64,000 nt of DNA, from positions 1 to 64,000 of the forward strand of contig NZ_JAMWZB010000021.1 of the NCBI RefSeq assembly GCF_024305035.1, given 5' to 3'. The notes under the pieces were generated by a model that worked only from the letters and a program-made list of their open reading frames with translations, was not told the DNA's origin and searched no databases. The position numbers and the translations under genes are program-made. The stretch is from Algoriphagus sp. (lineage in GTDB: Bacteria > Bacteroidota > Bacteroidia > Cytophagales > Cyclobacteriaceae). Shown piece by piece: positions 54,181 to 62,647 of the stretch (positions within the stretch are counted from its first letter, which is position 1; each line of letters begins with the position of its first letter).

Positions 54181-54210
54181 AATTCCCCTGAATTCAAAAT
54201 CAGGGGAATT
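54181..54210 (-). terminator. hairpin between ssb and gldE
   Basis: AATTCCCCTGA/TCAGGGGAATT, a perfect 11-bp stem starting 4 bases after the ssb stop. The following minus-strand bases (ATGTATTTTTG) are moderately T-rich. Confidence 0.65.
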
Positions 54211-54213
54211 CGA

Positions 54214-54681
54214 TTAGAACGGCAAATCATCATCATCTCCGGCTGGACTCATGTCCGGAGCAGAAGAAGCGGTGGCATTGGACGCAGCAGGCCTGGATGC
54301 GGGCTGGGATTGCTGAGGAGCAGAGTTTCCGTCACTTCCCATGGCCTCTGATCTACCGCCCAGCATGGTGAAACTCAACACCCTGATCTTAATTCTTTTG
54401 CGGTTTTGGCCTTGATCATCTTGCCAAGTATCGGATTTGATTTTTCCTTCTACGTAAATTTGAGATCCTTTTTTGAGGTATTGTTCAGCGATTTTTGCCT
54501 GTCCGCCCCATAGCTCCAGATCATGCCATTCGGTTTGTTCAACTTTATTTCCGTTTCGATCTTTGTAGGATTCAGTAGTGGCCAACCGAAGATTCGCCAC
54601 CACATTATCTCCTTCGAGGTATTTAACCTCTGGGTCAGCACCAAGATTTCCCAATAGGATTACTTTATTTACTCCTGCCAT
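54214..54681 (-). CDS. ssb: single-stranded DNA-binding protein
   Basis: 155 residues: an OB fold (MAGVNKVILLGNLGADPEVKYL ... TEWHDLELWGGQAKIAEQYLKKGSQIYVEGKI, read in pieces), a low-complexity linker rich in Ala, Ser, Gln and Pro, and an acidic C-terminal tip DDDDLPF that binds partner proteins. Sits between mutY and gldE as in other Bacteroidota. Confidence 0.96.
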   Translation of the reverse strand: MAGVNKVILLGNLGADPEVKYLEGDNVVANLRLATTESYKDRNGNKVEQTEWHDLELWGGQAKIAEQYLKKGSQIYVEGKIKSDTWQDDQGQNRKRIKIRVLSFTMLGGRSEAMGSDGNSAPQQSQPASRPAASNATASSAPDMSPAGDDDDLPF

Positions 54682-54725
54682 GTAGTGATAGTTTTTTTTG
54701 AAAAGGAATTAAATGATGAAGTTAA

Positions 54726-55796
54726 TCAAAAGCCTTGATCCCTCAAAAAATTAACAATCAACTTTGGCTTGGCCAAATAGTCTATTTGCTCCTCCTCGAC
54801 GAGGTGGTACCCCTTCTCATCTGCCCAATCTTTCAGAATTTGCATATGTTGTTCAGGAACTTCGACTTCAGAAAAAACCGCATTTAACCGCTGATGGGAC
54901 AAGAGGTGTCGGTAACTCTTCGGAATCTTTTTTGCCCGATCCAATAAATGTAAAGAGGACCCTTTTGCTTCCTCTAGTTTAGAGTTTTCTTCTGCTTGGG
55001 GAAAATCATACAATCCTTCCCAGATATCCCCTTTGGAACGGCGATTCCAAATCCACATTTTTCCACACCGGATCACATAATAATGAATGGACCGCTCTCG
55101 GATTTTCGTTTTATTTATTTTTACGGGAAGATCTTTGACCATATCCTGTTGGAAAGCAAAGCATGACTGCTGAAGAGGACAGGAAGGACAATCGGGATTT
55201 TTGGGGGAGCAAAGCCTAGATCCGAAATCCATCATCGCCTGATTAAACTCGGCCGGTTGCTCCTTTGGGATGAGTTGATTGGCGAGCGCCTCAAATTCCT
55301 TTTTGGCCTTCCCCGTAGCAATATCCATGTCGATCCCAAAATACCTGGCCAACACCCGAAAAACATTTCCGTCCACCACGGCCCGCACTTCCCCAAAAGC
55401 AAAACTCGCAATTGCCGCAGCGGTATAGGAGCCCACTCCTTTTAATTCTAGGAGTTGATCATAGGTGTCGGGAAATTTCCCATCCAGTTCATGCCAGATG
55501 TACTTGGCACAAAAATGGAGATTCCGAGCGCGGCTGTAATACCCCAATCCCTGCCAAAGACGGAGGACCTCTTCCTCAGAAGCCAAAGCTAGGTCACCAA
55601 CGCTCGGAAAAGCAGTAACAAATTTGTAATAATAAGGTAATCCCTGGGCAACCCGAGTCTGTTGCAGAATGATTTCAGACAACCAAATTTGATAAGGATC
55701 TTGGGTTCCCCGCCAAGGAAGATCTCGTGGGTTTGCCTGATACCACTGGATAATTTGACTGGAAAACAACTGATAATCAAAACGTTTAGTATTCAT
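54726..55796 (-). CDS. mutY: A/G-specific adenine glycosylase MutY
   Basis: 356 residues. HhH-GPD core with GLGYYSRARNLH, ELKGVGSYTAAAI (catalytic Glu in the preceding helix region) and VVDGNVFRVL (catalytic Asp), then the 4Fe-4S ligands C-x6-C-x2-C-x5-C (LCSPKNPDCPSCPLQQSC) and a C-terminal NUDIX-like domain that reads 8-oxoG. It removes A mispaired with 8-oxoG. Confidence 0.96.
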   Translation of the reverse strand: MNTKRFDYQLFSSQIIQWYQANPRDLPWRGTQDPYQIWLSEIILQQTRVAQGLPYYYKFVTAFPSVGDLALASEEEVLRLWQGLGYYSRARNLHFCAKYIWHELDGKFPDTYDQLLELKGVGSYTAAAIASFAFGEVRAVVDGNVFRVLARYFGIDMDIATGKAKKEFEALANQLIPKEQPAEFNQAMMDFGSRLCSPKNPDCPSCPLQQSCFAFQQDMVKDLPVKINKTKIRERSIHYYVIRCGKMWIWNRRSKGDIWEGLYDFPQAEENSKLEEAKGSSLHLLDRAKKIPKSYRHLLSHQRLNAVFSEVEVPEQHMQILKDWADEKGYHLVEEEQIDYLAKPKLIVNFLRDQGF

Positions 55797-55841
55797 AAGG
55801 CAGAAAAAACTTTTCAGTAAATCTGGGGAATTTTTGTGGAA

Positions 55842-55875
55842 TTGTTTTTTAATTGGTTTGGTTCTTGTACATTTG
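55842..55875 (+). promoter_or_regulatory. candidate promoter for the HU gene
   Basis: TTG at 55842-55844, a 23-base spacer, then TACATTTG at 55868-55875, which matches TAnnTTTG exactly. It lies 66 bases before the GTG start of the HU gene, opposite mutY. Confidence 0.5.
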
Positions 55876-55941
55876 CAGTCCCAAAAACACTTGGTTAATA
55901 GGTTGTTAAGCTTATTTCAAAATTTCTAAATAAAAATCACA

Positions 55942-56250
55942 GTGACAAAAGCAGAAGTAATCACCAAGATTTCGGAAAAAACCGGAATCCAGAAGGATGA
56001 TGTAACCCAGACCGTTGAAGCCTTTTTCAAGGTAGTCAAAGAATCCATGGCTGATGGAGAAAACATTTATGTCAGAGGATTTGGCAGCTTTATCAACAAG
56101 AAAAGAGCAAAAAAGATTGCTCGGAATATTTCCAAAAATACAGCTATCGTGATCGATGAGCACTACATCCCGGCTTTTAAGCCTTCCAAAGTGTTTATAG
56201 AGAAAATCAAGACCAGCAAGAAAATCAAGGAACTTGCTCCTCAGGATTAA
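55942..56250 (+). CDS. HU-family DNA-binding protein
   Basis: 102 residues from a GTG at 55942. It has the HU/IHF helix-strand pattern: MTKAEVITKISEKTG, VEAFFKVVKESMADG, the VRGFGSF turn and the DNA-binding arm with PAFKPSKVF (Pro at the tip). The C-terminal KKIKELAPQD extends a little beyond the usual 90-94 residues. It is the first gene of a cluster with the TPR protein, the Cox24-like protein and RNase G. Confidence 0.9.
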   Translation: MTKAEVITKISEKTGIQKDDVTQTVEAFFKVVKESMADGENIYVRGFGSFINKKRAKKIARNISKNTAIVIDEHYIPAFKPSKVFIEKIKTSKKIKELAPQD

Positions 56251-56268
56251 TTTCTGGGCAAATTTGAA

Positions 56269-57084
56269 ATGAAAAAAAAGCAACTCATTCTCATTGGCAT
56301 TGGCATTTTGGCTGTGGTAGCGCTGGCTTCACTACCCAAAATAGTTGTGGACAATGAAGATCAGGCCAATATTTCGGAAGGTCAAGTTTCGGAAACTACT
56401 CAACAAGCTACCGATCCGGCTGCCATGCATGAGGCTGAGTTGTCTCCTGAAAAAGAAGCAGAACTAACTGCGCTTCAAATCAGTTTTAATGCTGAGCCCA
56501 CAGCTGAAAATGCACGGGCCCTAGCTTCTCTTTATCAGGAAAAATCACTTTACGATAGTGCCGCCTTTTATTTAGACCAGGTAGCTGCGACTACTGAAGA
56601 TCAAAGCTTAATCGAGGATACAGGAAATGCTTACTATGAAGCGTTCACCTTTGCCTTAGATCCGGAAAAAGTAGCCTATCTTGCAGATCAAACGCGGAAC
56701 TATTTAAACCGAGTCTTGGAAAACGATCCAAGCCGAACGGATTTGAAATCTAAAATCGCCATGACCTACGTGTCATCTTCCAATCCCATGCAGGGAATCG
56801 CCATGCTACGGGAAATCCTGGATCAGGATCCACAAAACGAAGATGCACTGTTTAACATGGGGATTTTATCGATGCAATCAGGGCAGTACAAAAGAGCTAC
56901 TGAGCGATTTGAAGAGTTGATTAACTATCATCCAGAAAATCTCCAAGGGCAATTTTACCTGGGCGTAAGTTATTTCGAAGCCAATCAAAAAAACAAAGCA
57001 AAATCCCAGTTTGAGAAAACTCAGAAAATGACCCAAGATCCCATGATTTTGGAAACCATTCAGGGTTATCTCGACCGGTTATAA
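56269..57084 (+). CDS. membrane-anchored TPR protein
   Basis: 271 residues. An N-terminal membrane segment (about 5-25, LILIGIGILAVVALAS) anchors a periplasmic or cytoplasmic tetratricopeptide region (about 70-265): repeats such as ALFNMGILSMQSGQYKRATERFEELI and LQGQFYLGVSYFEANQKNKAKSQFEK, read in pieces. It starts 18 bases after the HU gene. TPR proteins scaffold complexes; its partner is unknown. Confidence 0.8.
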   Translation: MKKKQLILIGIGILAVVALASLPKIVVDNEDQANISEGQVSETTQQATDPAAMHEAELSPEKEAELTALQISFNAEPTAENARALASLYQEKSLYDSAAFYLDQVAATTEDQSLIEDTGNAYYEAFTFALDPEKVAYLADQTRNYLNRVLENDPSRTDLKSKIAMTYVSSSNPMQGIAMLREILDQDPQNEDALFNMGILSMQSGQYKRATERFEELINYHPENLQGQFYLGVSYFEANQKNKAKSQFEKTQKMTQDPMILETIQGYLDRL

Positions 57085-57113
57085 TTATTGTATCACTATA
57101 AATAAACAAGACT

Positions 57114-57203
57114 ATGCCTTGCGGTAAAAAAAGAAAAAGACATAAGATCGCTACGCACAAGCGTAAAAAAAGACTGAGAAAAAATAGACATAAGAAGAAG
57201 TAA
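57114..57203 (+). CDS. 29-residue basic protein, Cox24/AURKAIP1-like (bS22-type)
   Basis: Reads MPCGKKRKRHKIATHKRKKR and ends LRKNRHKKK. This tiny Lys/Arg-rich sequence is the Cox24/AURKAIP1 signature found as a single short gene in Bacteroidota; the mitochondrial relative is ribosomal protein mS38, and the mycobacterial one is bS22. It therefore probably binds the small ribosomal subunit. It is shorter than most gene finders accept. It lies 30 bases after the TPR gene and 64 before RNase G. Confidence 0.85.
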   Translation: MPCGKKRKRHKIATHKRKKRLRKNRHKKK

Positions 57204-57267
57204 TACACTTCTTCTTATTCCTGTTTTTAGACAAAACACGTTCATTTACATTATATAAGACGAGATT

Positions 57268-58839
57268 TTGAGTACGGAATTGTTAATTGATTCTGCTCAA
57301 AACGGGAGTCGAATAGCCCTACTTCAAGACAAAAGCCTAGTTGAACTGCATTCCGAGGGAATGGACAATCAGTTTAAGGTGGGTGACATTTACCTGGGTA
57401 CAGTTCGCAAAATAGTCAACGGACTCAACGCCGCATTTATCGATGTGGGCTATGAGAAAGATGCTTTTTTGCATTACCAAGACCTTGGACCAAATTTCAA
57501 CAGCCTGACTAAGTTCACCAAAATGGTGCGCAACAACAACTTTGCGAATTACAACTTGAAGGGCTTCAGCAACGAACCTGAGATAGACAAGATTGGGAAA
57601 ATTTCCAATATCCTGTCGAAAAACCAGCAAATACTGGTTCAGGTCGTCAAGGAGCCCATATCTACCAAAGGGCCTCGGCTATCCTGTGAGCTCTCTCTTC
57701 CTGGTCGCTACCTCGTATTGGTGCCGTTTTCGGATTCAGTCAATGTCTCCAAAAAAATCCGCAGCAGTGACGAGCGAAAAAGACTCTTGCGACTGATCAA
57801 TTCGATCAAGCCTGCCAACTTCGGAGTAATCATCCGGACAGTAGCTGAAGGACAATCTGTATCCGACTTGGATAAGGATCTCCGAAATCTTCTCACTAAT
57901 TGGGAAGAAGGCATGGCCAAGTTGCTCAAAGCAAAGAGCCGCGACAAGGTAATTGGAGAGATGAGTATGGCCTCCTCACTGGTGAGAGACCTCCTCAATG
58001 AATCCTTCGATGCAATCACCGTAGAAGAAGAATCCACTTACGATCAGATCAGATCCTACATCAGGACCATAGCTCCTGAAAAAGAAAAAATTGTCAAGCT
58101 TTACAACGGTAAAGCAAAGCTCTTTGAAAGTTTTGGAATAGAAAAGCAGATCAAAAGCTTGTTTGGACAGACCGTCAGTCTGCCGCAAGGGGGGTATGTG
58201 ATTATCGAGCATACCGAAGCCCTTCACGTCATTGATGTGAACAGCGGAAATAAATCCAATCAGGAAAGTGACCAAGAATCTACAGCATTAAAAACCAACT
58301 TGGTTGCTGCTAAAGAAATCGCCAGACAGCTCCGCCTCCGGGATATGGGAGGCATCATCGTGGTGGACTTCATCGACATGAAACGTGCCGAAAATAAGAG
58401 AGTCATCTACGAAGCGATGAAAGAGGAACTGAAGCAGGACCGCTCGAAGCATACCGTTTTGCCATTGAGTAAATTTGGACTCATGCAGATCACCCGACAG
58501 CGTGTCCGACCGGAGGTCAATATCGTGACGAAGGAAACCTGCCCGGCATGCAATGGCACTGGCAAAATCCAGGCATCTATCCTGGTAGCCGACAAACTAG
58601 AAAAAGATTTGGACCATATGGCCACCATCCAAAACGTGGACAAAATCCAGATCGGGCTGCATCCCTACCTGCACGCATACTTTACTACAGGCGTAATTAG
58701 CCGACGAGTAAAGTGGTTTTTCAAGTATTACAAATGGATTAAACTGATCAAAGATTCTTCCCTACCGGTGACGGAATACAGATTCTTAGATGAATCTGGA
58801 GAGGAAATAGAACTTAAAGTAAAAAGCGAGACTGAGTAA
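57268..58839 (+). CDS. rng: ribonuclease G/E family protein
   Basis: 523 residues starting at a TTG (MSTELLIDSAQ). S1 RNA-binding domain about 35-135 (GDIYLGTVRKIVNGLNAAFIDVGYEKDAFLH in pieces), then the catalytic core with Asp residues in VIDVNSGNKSN and IVVDFIDMK, and the zinc-link Cys pair in CPACNGTGK. The length fits RNase G, without the RNase E C-terminal scaffold. It cuts single-stranded RNA 5' ends, including rRNA precursors. The TTG start is needed to keep the family N-terminus. Confidence 0.93.
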   Translation: MSTELLIDSAQNGSRIALLQDKSLVELHSEGMDNQFKVGDIYLGTVRKIVNGLNAAFIDVGYEKDAFLHYQDLGPNFNSLTKFTKMVRNNNFANYNLKGFSNEPEIDKIGKISNILSKNQQILVQVVKEPISTKGPRLSCELSLPGRYLVLVPFSDSVNVSKKIRSSDERKRLLRLINSIKPANFGVIIRTVAEGQSVSDLDKDLRNLLTNWEEGMAKLLKAKSRDKVIGEMSMASSLVRDLLNESFDAITVEEESTYDQIRSYIRTIAPEKEKIVKLYNGKAKLFESFGIEKQIKSLFGQTVSLPQGGYVIIEHTEALHVIDVNSGNKSNQESDQESTALKTNLVAAKEIARQLRLRDMGGIIVVDFIDMKRAENKRVIYEAMKEELKQDRSKHTVLPLSKFGLMQITRQRVRPEVNIVTKETCPACNGTGKIQASILVADKLEKDLDHMATIQNVDKIQIGLHPYLHAYFTTGVISRRVKWFFKYYKWIKLIKDSSLPVTEYRFLDESGEEIELKVKSETE

Positions 58840-58854
58840 GTCTCGCTTTTTTTA
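58821..58854. terminator. bidirectional terminator after RNase G
   Basis: AGCGAGAC/GTCTCGCT with A run before and T run after, overlapping the RNase G stop and abutting the stop of the convergent lipoprotein gene. Confidence 0.8.
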
Positions 58855-59961
58855 TTTTCTCATTTTTGAAAAATCCAAGCGAACAAACCCAACTTCCTCT
58901 TCCCCTCCCAAAAATCCAATCGCATAATAAAACCCTTCAGGAGTCGAAAAGCCATTCCCATTTCTAGGCATATCCAGCTCTCCCAACTTTTCAAAATTCT
59001 CATCCAGCACAATCAGTCTCACCTTATAGGGGCCTTTTTCTTCTCGCTCTGCCTCAGGCCTTGTCCCGGTAATCACTTGACGGAGATATACCTTATTTAC
59101 CGGATCGTATTTAATCCAGGTGTACCTCGGTGAATTAGTATCGGGTAAAAAAACGGTGTACTCTCCCTGCTGATCCGTTCGCCCTTTGAGAAATTCCAGC
59201 CTCTCATCCGTAGAGGCAGCTATCCACTTTTTTTCGTCATCCGAAATCAAAAGCAAACTATCCGAAATAGGAAAGGAAATCAAAGCCTCCTCTGTAGCAG
59301 GATTAAAATAATGACTATAAGGACCTAAATTAGGATCATCGTAATGCTCTTTGGATGCCTCAGGAAAGGAAAATTGAATGTGGGAGCTGGTTTGATCCTC
59401 TAGGTTATATCGCAGGATCCAATTTTCATAATTCATCATTTCTTCTTTTAGAATAAAGGGAACATCAGCGATAATTAGCTCCTTGCCAATTCTAGTAATC
59501 GGATTAAAAGGCACTACGGAATAATTGACATAAAGCCGCTCCGCTGGAACTCCAGGCAGTTCCCATCGAGCTAACACATTCCCTTTAAAATCCGCCTGAA
59601 TCAATTTGGTATTTGCTGCAATCACGAATATCCCCTCTTCGGTGATCGCATGCTTAAATGGGCTGTCGCCAATTCCATCAGGCCCTTCTCTCATATAAAA
59701 CTGCTCAAAGACCTTTTTCCCTTCCGGATAACTAAACCCTACTAATTGCAGCTTTTGAAAATCAAATAAAAACTTCCCAGAATCCGTTTCCATAAAGGTC
59801 AGAGTCGAAGAGATTTGAGCGAGGGTTTCGTCCTTTTCCAAAACAAGCGTATCGACGATCAAGTCATCAAAACTCAGATTGGAGGGGGATTTTTCCTCCG
59901 AGCTTTCGCAGGAAAGAAAGAAAAAAGCGAGTACCGGGGCAAGAATTCTAAGTCGGTTCAT
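58852..59961 (-). CDS. beta-propeller-like lipoprotein (DUF4221 type)
   Basis: 369 residues with a lipoprotein signal (AFFFLSC, Cys at about residue 18). Beta-propeller-like repeats: FLFDFQKLQLVGFSYPEGKKVFEQF, REGPDGIGDSPFKH, LIQADFKGNVLARWELPG (in pieces), and a final IVLDENFEKLGELDMP strand. It resembles the gene at 24.7-25.9 kb in layout (SxPDGxG turn near residue 90). Function unknown. It is the last gene before the LytTR regulator. Confidence 0.6.
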   Translation of the reverse strand: MNRLRILAPVLAFFFLSCESSEEKSPSNLSFDDLIVDTLVLEKDETLAQISSTLTFMETDSGKFLFDFQKLQLVGFSYPEGKKVFEQFYMREGPDGIGDSPFKHAITEEGIFVIAANTKLIQADFKGNVLARWELPGVPAERLYVNYSVVPFNPITRIGKELIIADVPFILKEEMMNYENWILRYNLEDQTSSHIQFSFPEASKEHYDDPNLGPYSHYFNPATEEALISFPISDSLLLISDDEKKWIAASTDERLEFLKGRTDQQGEYTVFLPDTNSPRYTWIKYDPVNKVYLRQVITGTRPEAEREEKGPYKVRLIVLDENFEKLGELDMPRNGNGFSTPEGFYYAIGFLGGEEEVGFVRLDFSKMRK

Positions 59962-60055
59962 TTCCTTGGTTTTAAATCTAAACTACTCATTTTCCAAGGT
60001 AGAAATTTTCAACTTAACATCACAGTGGGACAATTTTCTCTACCCCAGCCAACAG

Positions 60056-60817
60056 CTATTGATCGAGCCAAGCTTTAAATGCTGATACCCGCTCCCTACT
60101 CACCAAAATATCTCTATCCTCACAGAATTTCAGTCTGACTTTCAATCGGCTATTCGAATAAATACCCACCTCCTCAATCGAGTCAAAAGCCACCAAATAC
60201 TTACGATTGAGTCGGAAAAAAATTCGGGGATCGACCTGCATCTCGGTGTGTTCCAGAGTTTGGTCCAGCACATAGCGCTTGCCCTTTCTATTGATCAAAA
60301 ATGTCACCCGCTCTTCCGAACAGAAATAGAAAATATCCTCACTCAAAATACTTTGGATCTTTTCGCCAAACCGAATGAGAAAGCGTTGCTTGAATTCAGT
60401 TTTTGATCCGGAGGATTGAAGCAATTGCTGGAGCAAAGTGGCGTTGATTGAACTGGGCAATTGTTGATTTTTAAACTTATCCACAGCCCGTTTTAATTCC
60501 TCGGGATCGATGGGTTTCAAAAGGTAGTCGACTGCATTGACCCGAAAAGCCTCAATCGCATATTGATCGTAAGCCGTGGTAAAAATCACCGGTGTGGATA
60601 ACTTTACTTTTTGGAAGATTTCAAAGCTGAGTCCATCTGCTAATTGGATGTCACAAAAGATCAAATCCGGATGTGGATAAGTCTGAAAAAACCCCACAGC
60701 AGATTGAATACTGTCTAAGGGATTAAGAAAATGACAATTTTCAAAAAGTGGTTTGATGAGCTGTATCAAACGATTAGCAGCCCGTTTTTCATCTTCTATG
60801 ATTAAAATTGAGATCAT
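60056..60817 (-). CDS. LytTR-type response regulator
   Basis: 253 residues. An N-terminal receiver domain (MISILIIEDEKRAANRL; phospho-acceptor Asp in LIFCDIQLADG, about residue 56; Lys in YLLKPID) and a C-terminal LytTR DNA-binding domain (about 150-250: YFCSEERVTFLI, RYVLDQTLEHTE, FFRLNRKYLVAF). LytTR domains bind inverted or direct repeats upstream of target genes. It overlaps the histidine kinase gene by 4 bases, so kinase and regulator are made together. Confidence 0.92.
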   Translation of the reverse strand: MISILIIEDEKRAANRLIQLIKPLFENCHFLNPLDSIQSAVGFFQTYPHPDLIFCDIQLADGLSFEIFQKVKLSTPVIFTTAYDQYAIEAFRVNAVDYLLKPIDPEELKRAVDKFKNQQLPSSINATLLQQLLQSSGSKTEFKQRFLIRFGEKIQSILSEDIFYFCSEERVTFLINRKGKRYVLDQTLEHTEMQVDPRIFFRLNRKYLVAFDSIEEVGIYSNSRLKVRLKFCEDRDILVSRERVSAFKAWLDQ

Positions 60818-61887
60818 ACCATTTTTACTAATGGAAGTTGAACAATAAACTCTTTTTCCCTTCGATGCACAATTGGCAGCCGATGGTGAAGTAATTCGTA
60901 TCGCTGAACAATATTTGCCAAACCTACTCCTGCAGAGCCTTCCGAATAGGAGGATTTAGGTTGGAAGCTATTCCTTATCCACAGTTCATCCTCCTTTTTT
61001 TCGATGTGGATAACTAAGGGGCTTTCCTCACTGGCTACATTATGTTTGACTGCATTTTCCAAAAGAAGCTGTAAGGAAAGCGGTGGAATCCAAAAAGTAT
61101 CTTCTGATGATTCCGGGATAAAAAACTGAAGGTTATTTTCAAATCGGATCTTTTGGAGCTCGAGATAATTTTTTGCAAAGTCCAACTCCCTTTTTAAAGA
61201 AACTAAATCTTCCTGCTGCACATCCAAAACATAGCGATAGATTTTGGAAAGCTTTTGAATAAACGCAGCAGATCGATCCGCATCCTCATACACTAGCCCG
61301 GAAAGAACGTTTAACGAGTTGAAAAGAAAGTGTGGGTTCAATTGATCTTTTAGGCTTTGGTATTGAAAAGCCAAGCGCTCAGACTTGAGTTGCTCGGCTT
61401 CGATGGCTGATTTTCGCCATTCCCTCAACCAGGAGGCCGTGGTGAAAATGGCCATAAAAACCAAAGCAATCCACATGGGCGAAGTGGTGAAGTTCGCAAT
61501 ATCTTTCCAGGGAATAGCCGACAATTCAAACTGTCCGTCCAAGTAAGTATAAACAAACACAAAAAGAAAAGAAGCCACAAAAGAATAGGCCATGTAGGTG
61601 GAAACCGTCAAAATAAGTCGCTTGACCGGCTTGTGAATCCAACTGATTCTCTTTTCATAAAAATCCTCGACTTGCCCTCCTCCAAAGCTCAATATCATCG
61701 AAATCATAAAGGAGAAAAAGAATTGGGGAAGCAAATCCTGAATCCCCCTCCAAGAAAGAAAACAACTGGGGCAAAAGATCAGCATCAGTAAGGTGGCAAT
61801 ACCCAAATTAATCGCCACAAATGAACCTATACTCTTCAGAGGACTTTTATAGGGCTTGACTTGCTGTTGATTGAATTGATCCACCAC
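60814..61887 (-). CDS. LytS/YehU-type sensor histidine kinase
   Basis: 357 residues from a GTG. Four membrane segments (about 17-37, 49-68, 92-116, 128-150), then a coiled linker and the HisKA-like domain with the phospho-acceptor His in NPHFLFNSLNVLSG, followed by the ATPase with N-box LENAVKHN and G-box SAGVGLANI. No periplasmic sensing domain is visible; the signal is probably sensed within the membrane. It phosphorylates the adjacent LytTR protein. Confidence 0.9.
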   Translation of the reverse strand: MVDQFNQQQVKPYKSPLKSIGSFVAINLGIATLLMLIFCPSCFLSWRGIQDLLPQFFFSFMISMILSFGGGQVEDFYEKRISWIHKPVKRLILTVSTYMAYSFVASFLFVFVYTYLDGQFELSAIPWKDIANFTTSPMWIALVFMAIFTTASWLREWRKSAIEAEQLKSERLAFQYQSLKDQLNPHFLFNSLNVLSGLVYEDADRSAAFIQKLSKIYRYVLDVQQEDLVSLKRELDFAKNYLELQKIRFENNLQFFIPESSEDTFWIPPLSLQLLLENAVKHNVASEESPLVIHIEKKEDELWIRNSFQPKSSYSEGSAGVGLANIVQRYELLHHRLPIVHRREKEFIVQLPLVKMV

Positions 61888-61991
61888 TGGTTTGATATAA
61901 ATAAAGATTCTATGAAACTACATATTACTAAAAGAATTGAATAGGAGCTCAATTTATTTTTTGAGCCCCATTCCAATTGTATTCAATTAAA

Positions 61992-62636
61992 TTAATTACA
62001 AGTTGAATACAACTCTTTTGCGGCAGCTTCTCCCCACGTGGGAAGAATATAATGCTCATCTATTTTCTCTTTTTCTTTGTCAAAAAGCTCTTGGGAGAGC
62101 CTAGCCATACCACAAGCTTTTTCGGGACCATTTCCAAAAAACTGTGCCATGCCCTGCTCCATCTGTGCCATGAGAATTACCGCACGGGGATTTTCCCGAT
62201 CCTGATCGATGGCTTTCCCAAAAAGCTGCATCACCTGAGGGCTCAATTCCTGCCCCCGGCTTGCTGGATCCAAACTTAATTTACCCATCAGGGCATAGCC
62301 ATGAAGGGCGGTAAGCTCCGAATTGCTGGGAGATAGCTTTTCTGCCCGCTTAATGGTTGCTATTGCCTGGTCAAAAGCTGCATCTTTATTCCCATCAAAA
62401 CGAAAAGCAGTCTCTATTTCGACCAAAGCTGCATAATACAAAGGCAACCATTCGGTAGAATTCATTTCTGAGATTCGAAGAAAGGCATTTTTGACCGTAG
62501 CTCCTTTTTCGGGGCTGTCGATTTGTTGCATCGCGGCCAATTGACTTTTCATTGCCTCTTGATAGGCATTCGGCTGAGCATAGGCCAAGGTAAGGACCAA
62601 CAGGTAAAGCGATAAACTGGTCAATAGATTTTTCAT
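61992..62636 (-). CDS. secreted helical-repeat protein, unknown function
   Basis: 214 residues with a signal peptide (1-20, ...AYA). The mature part reads as TPR-like helical pairs (WLPLYYAALVEIETAF; ALHGYALMGKLSL; ENPRAVILMAQMEQGMAQFF), with two Cys (ACGMA and the C-terminal TCN). I do not know its role. It lies between the TonB-dependent receptor gene (12 bases downstream of that stop) and the kinase gene, all on the minus strand, so it may assist the receptor. Confidence 0.6.
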   Translation of the reverse strand: MKNLLTSLSLYLLVLTLAYAQPNAYQEAMKSQLAAMQQIDSPEKGATVKNAFLRISEMNSTEWLPLYYAALVEIETAFRFDGNKDAAFDQAIATIKRAEKLSPSNSELTALHGYALMGKLSLDPASRGQELSPQVMQLFGKAIDQDRENPRAVILMAQMEQGMAQFFGNGPEKACGMARLSQELFDKEKEKIDEHYILPTWGEAAAKELYSTCN

Positions 62637-62647
62637 GGTAAATTAAT

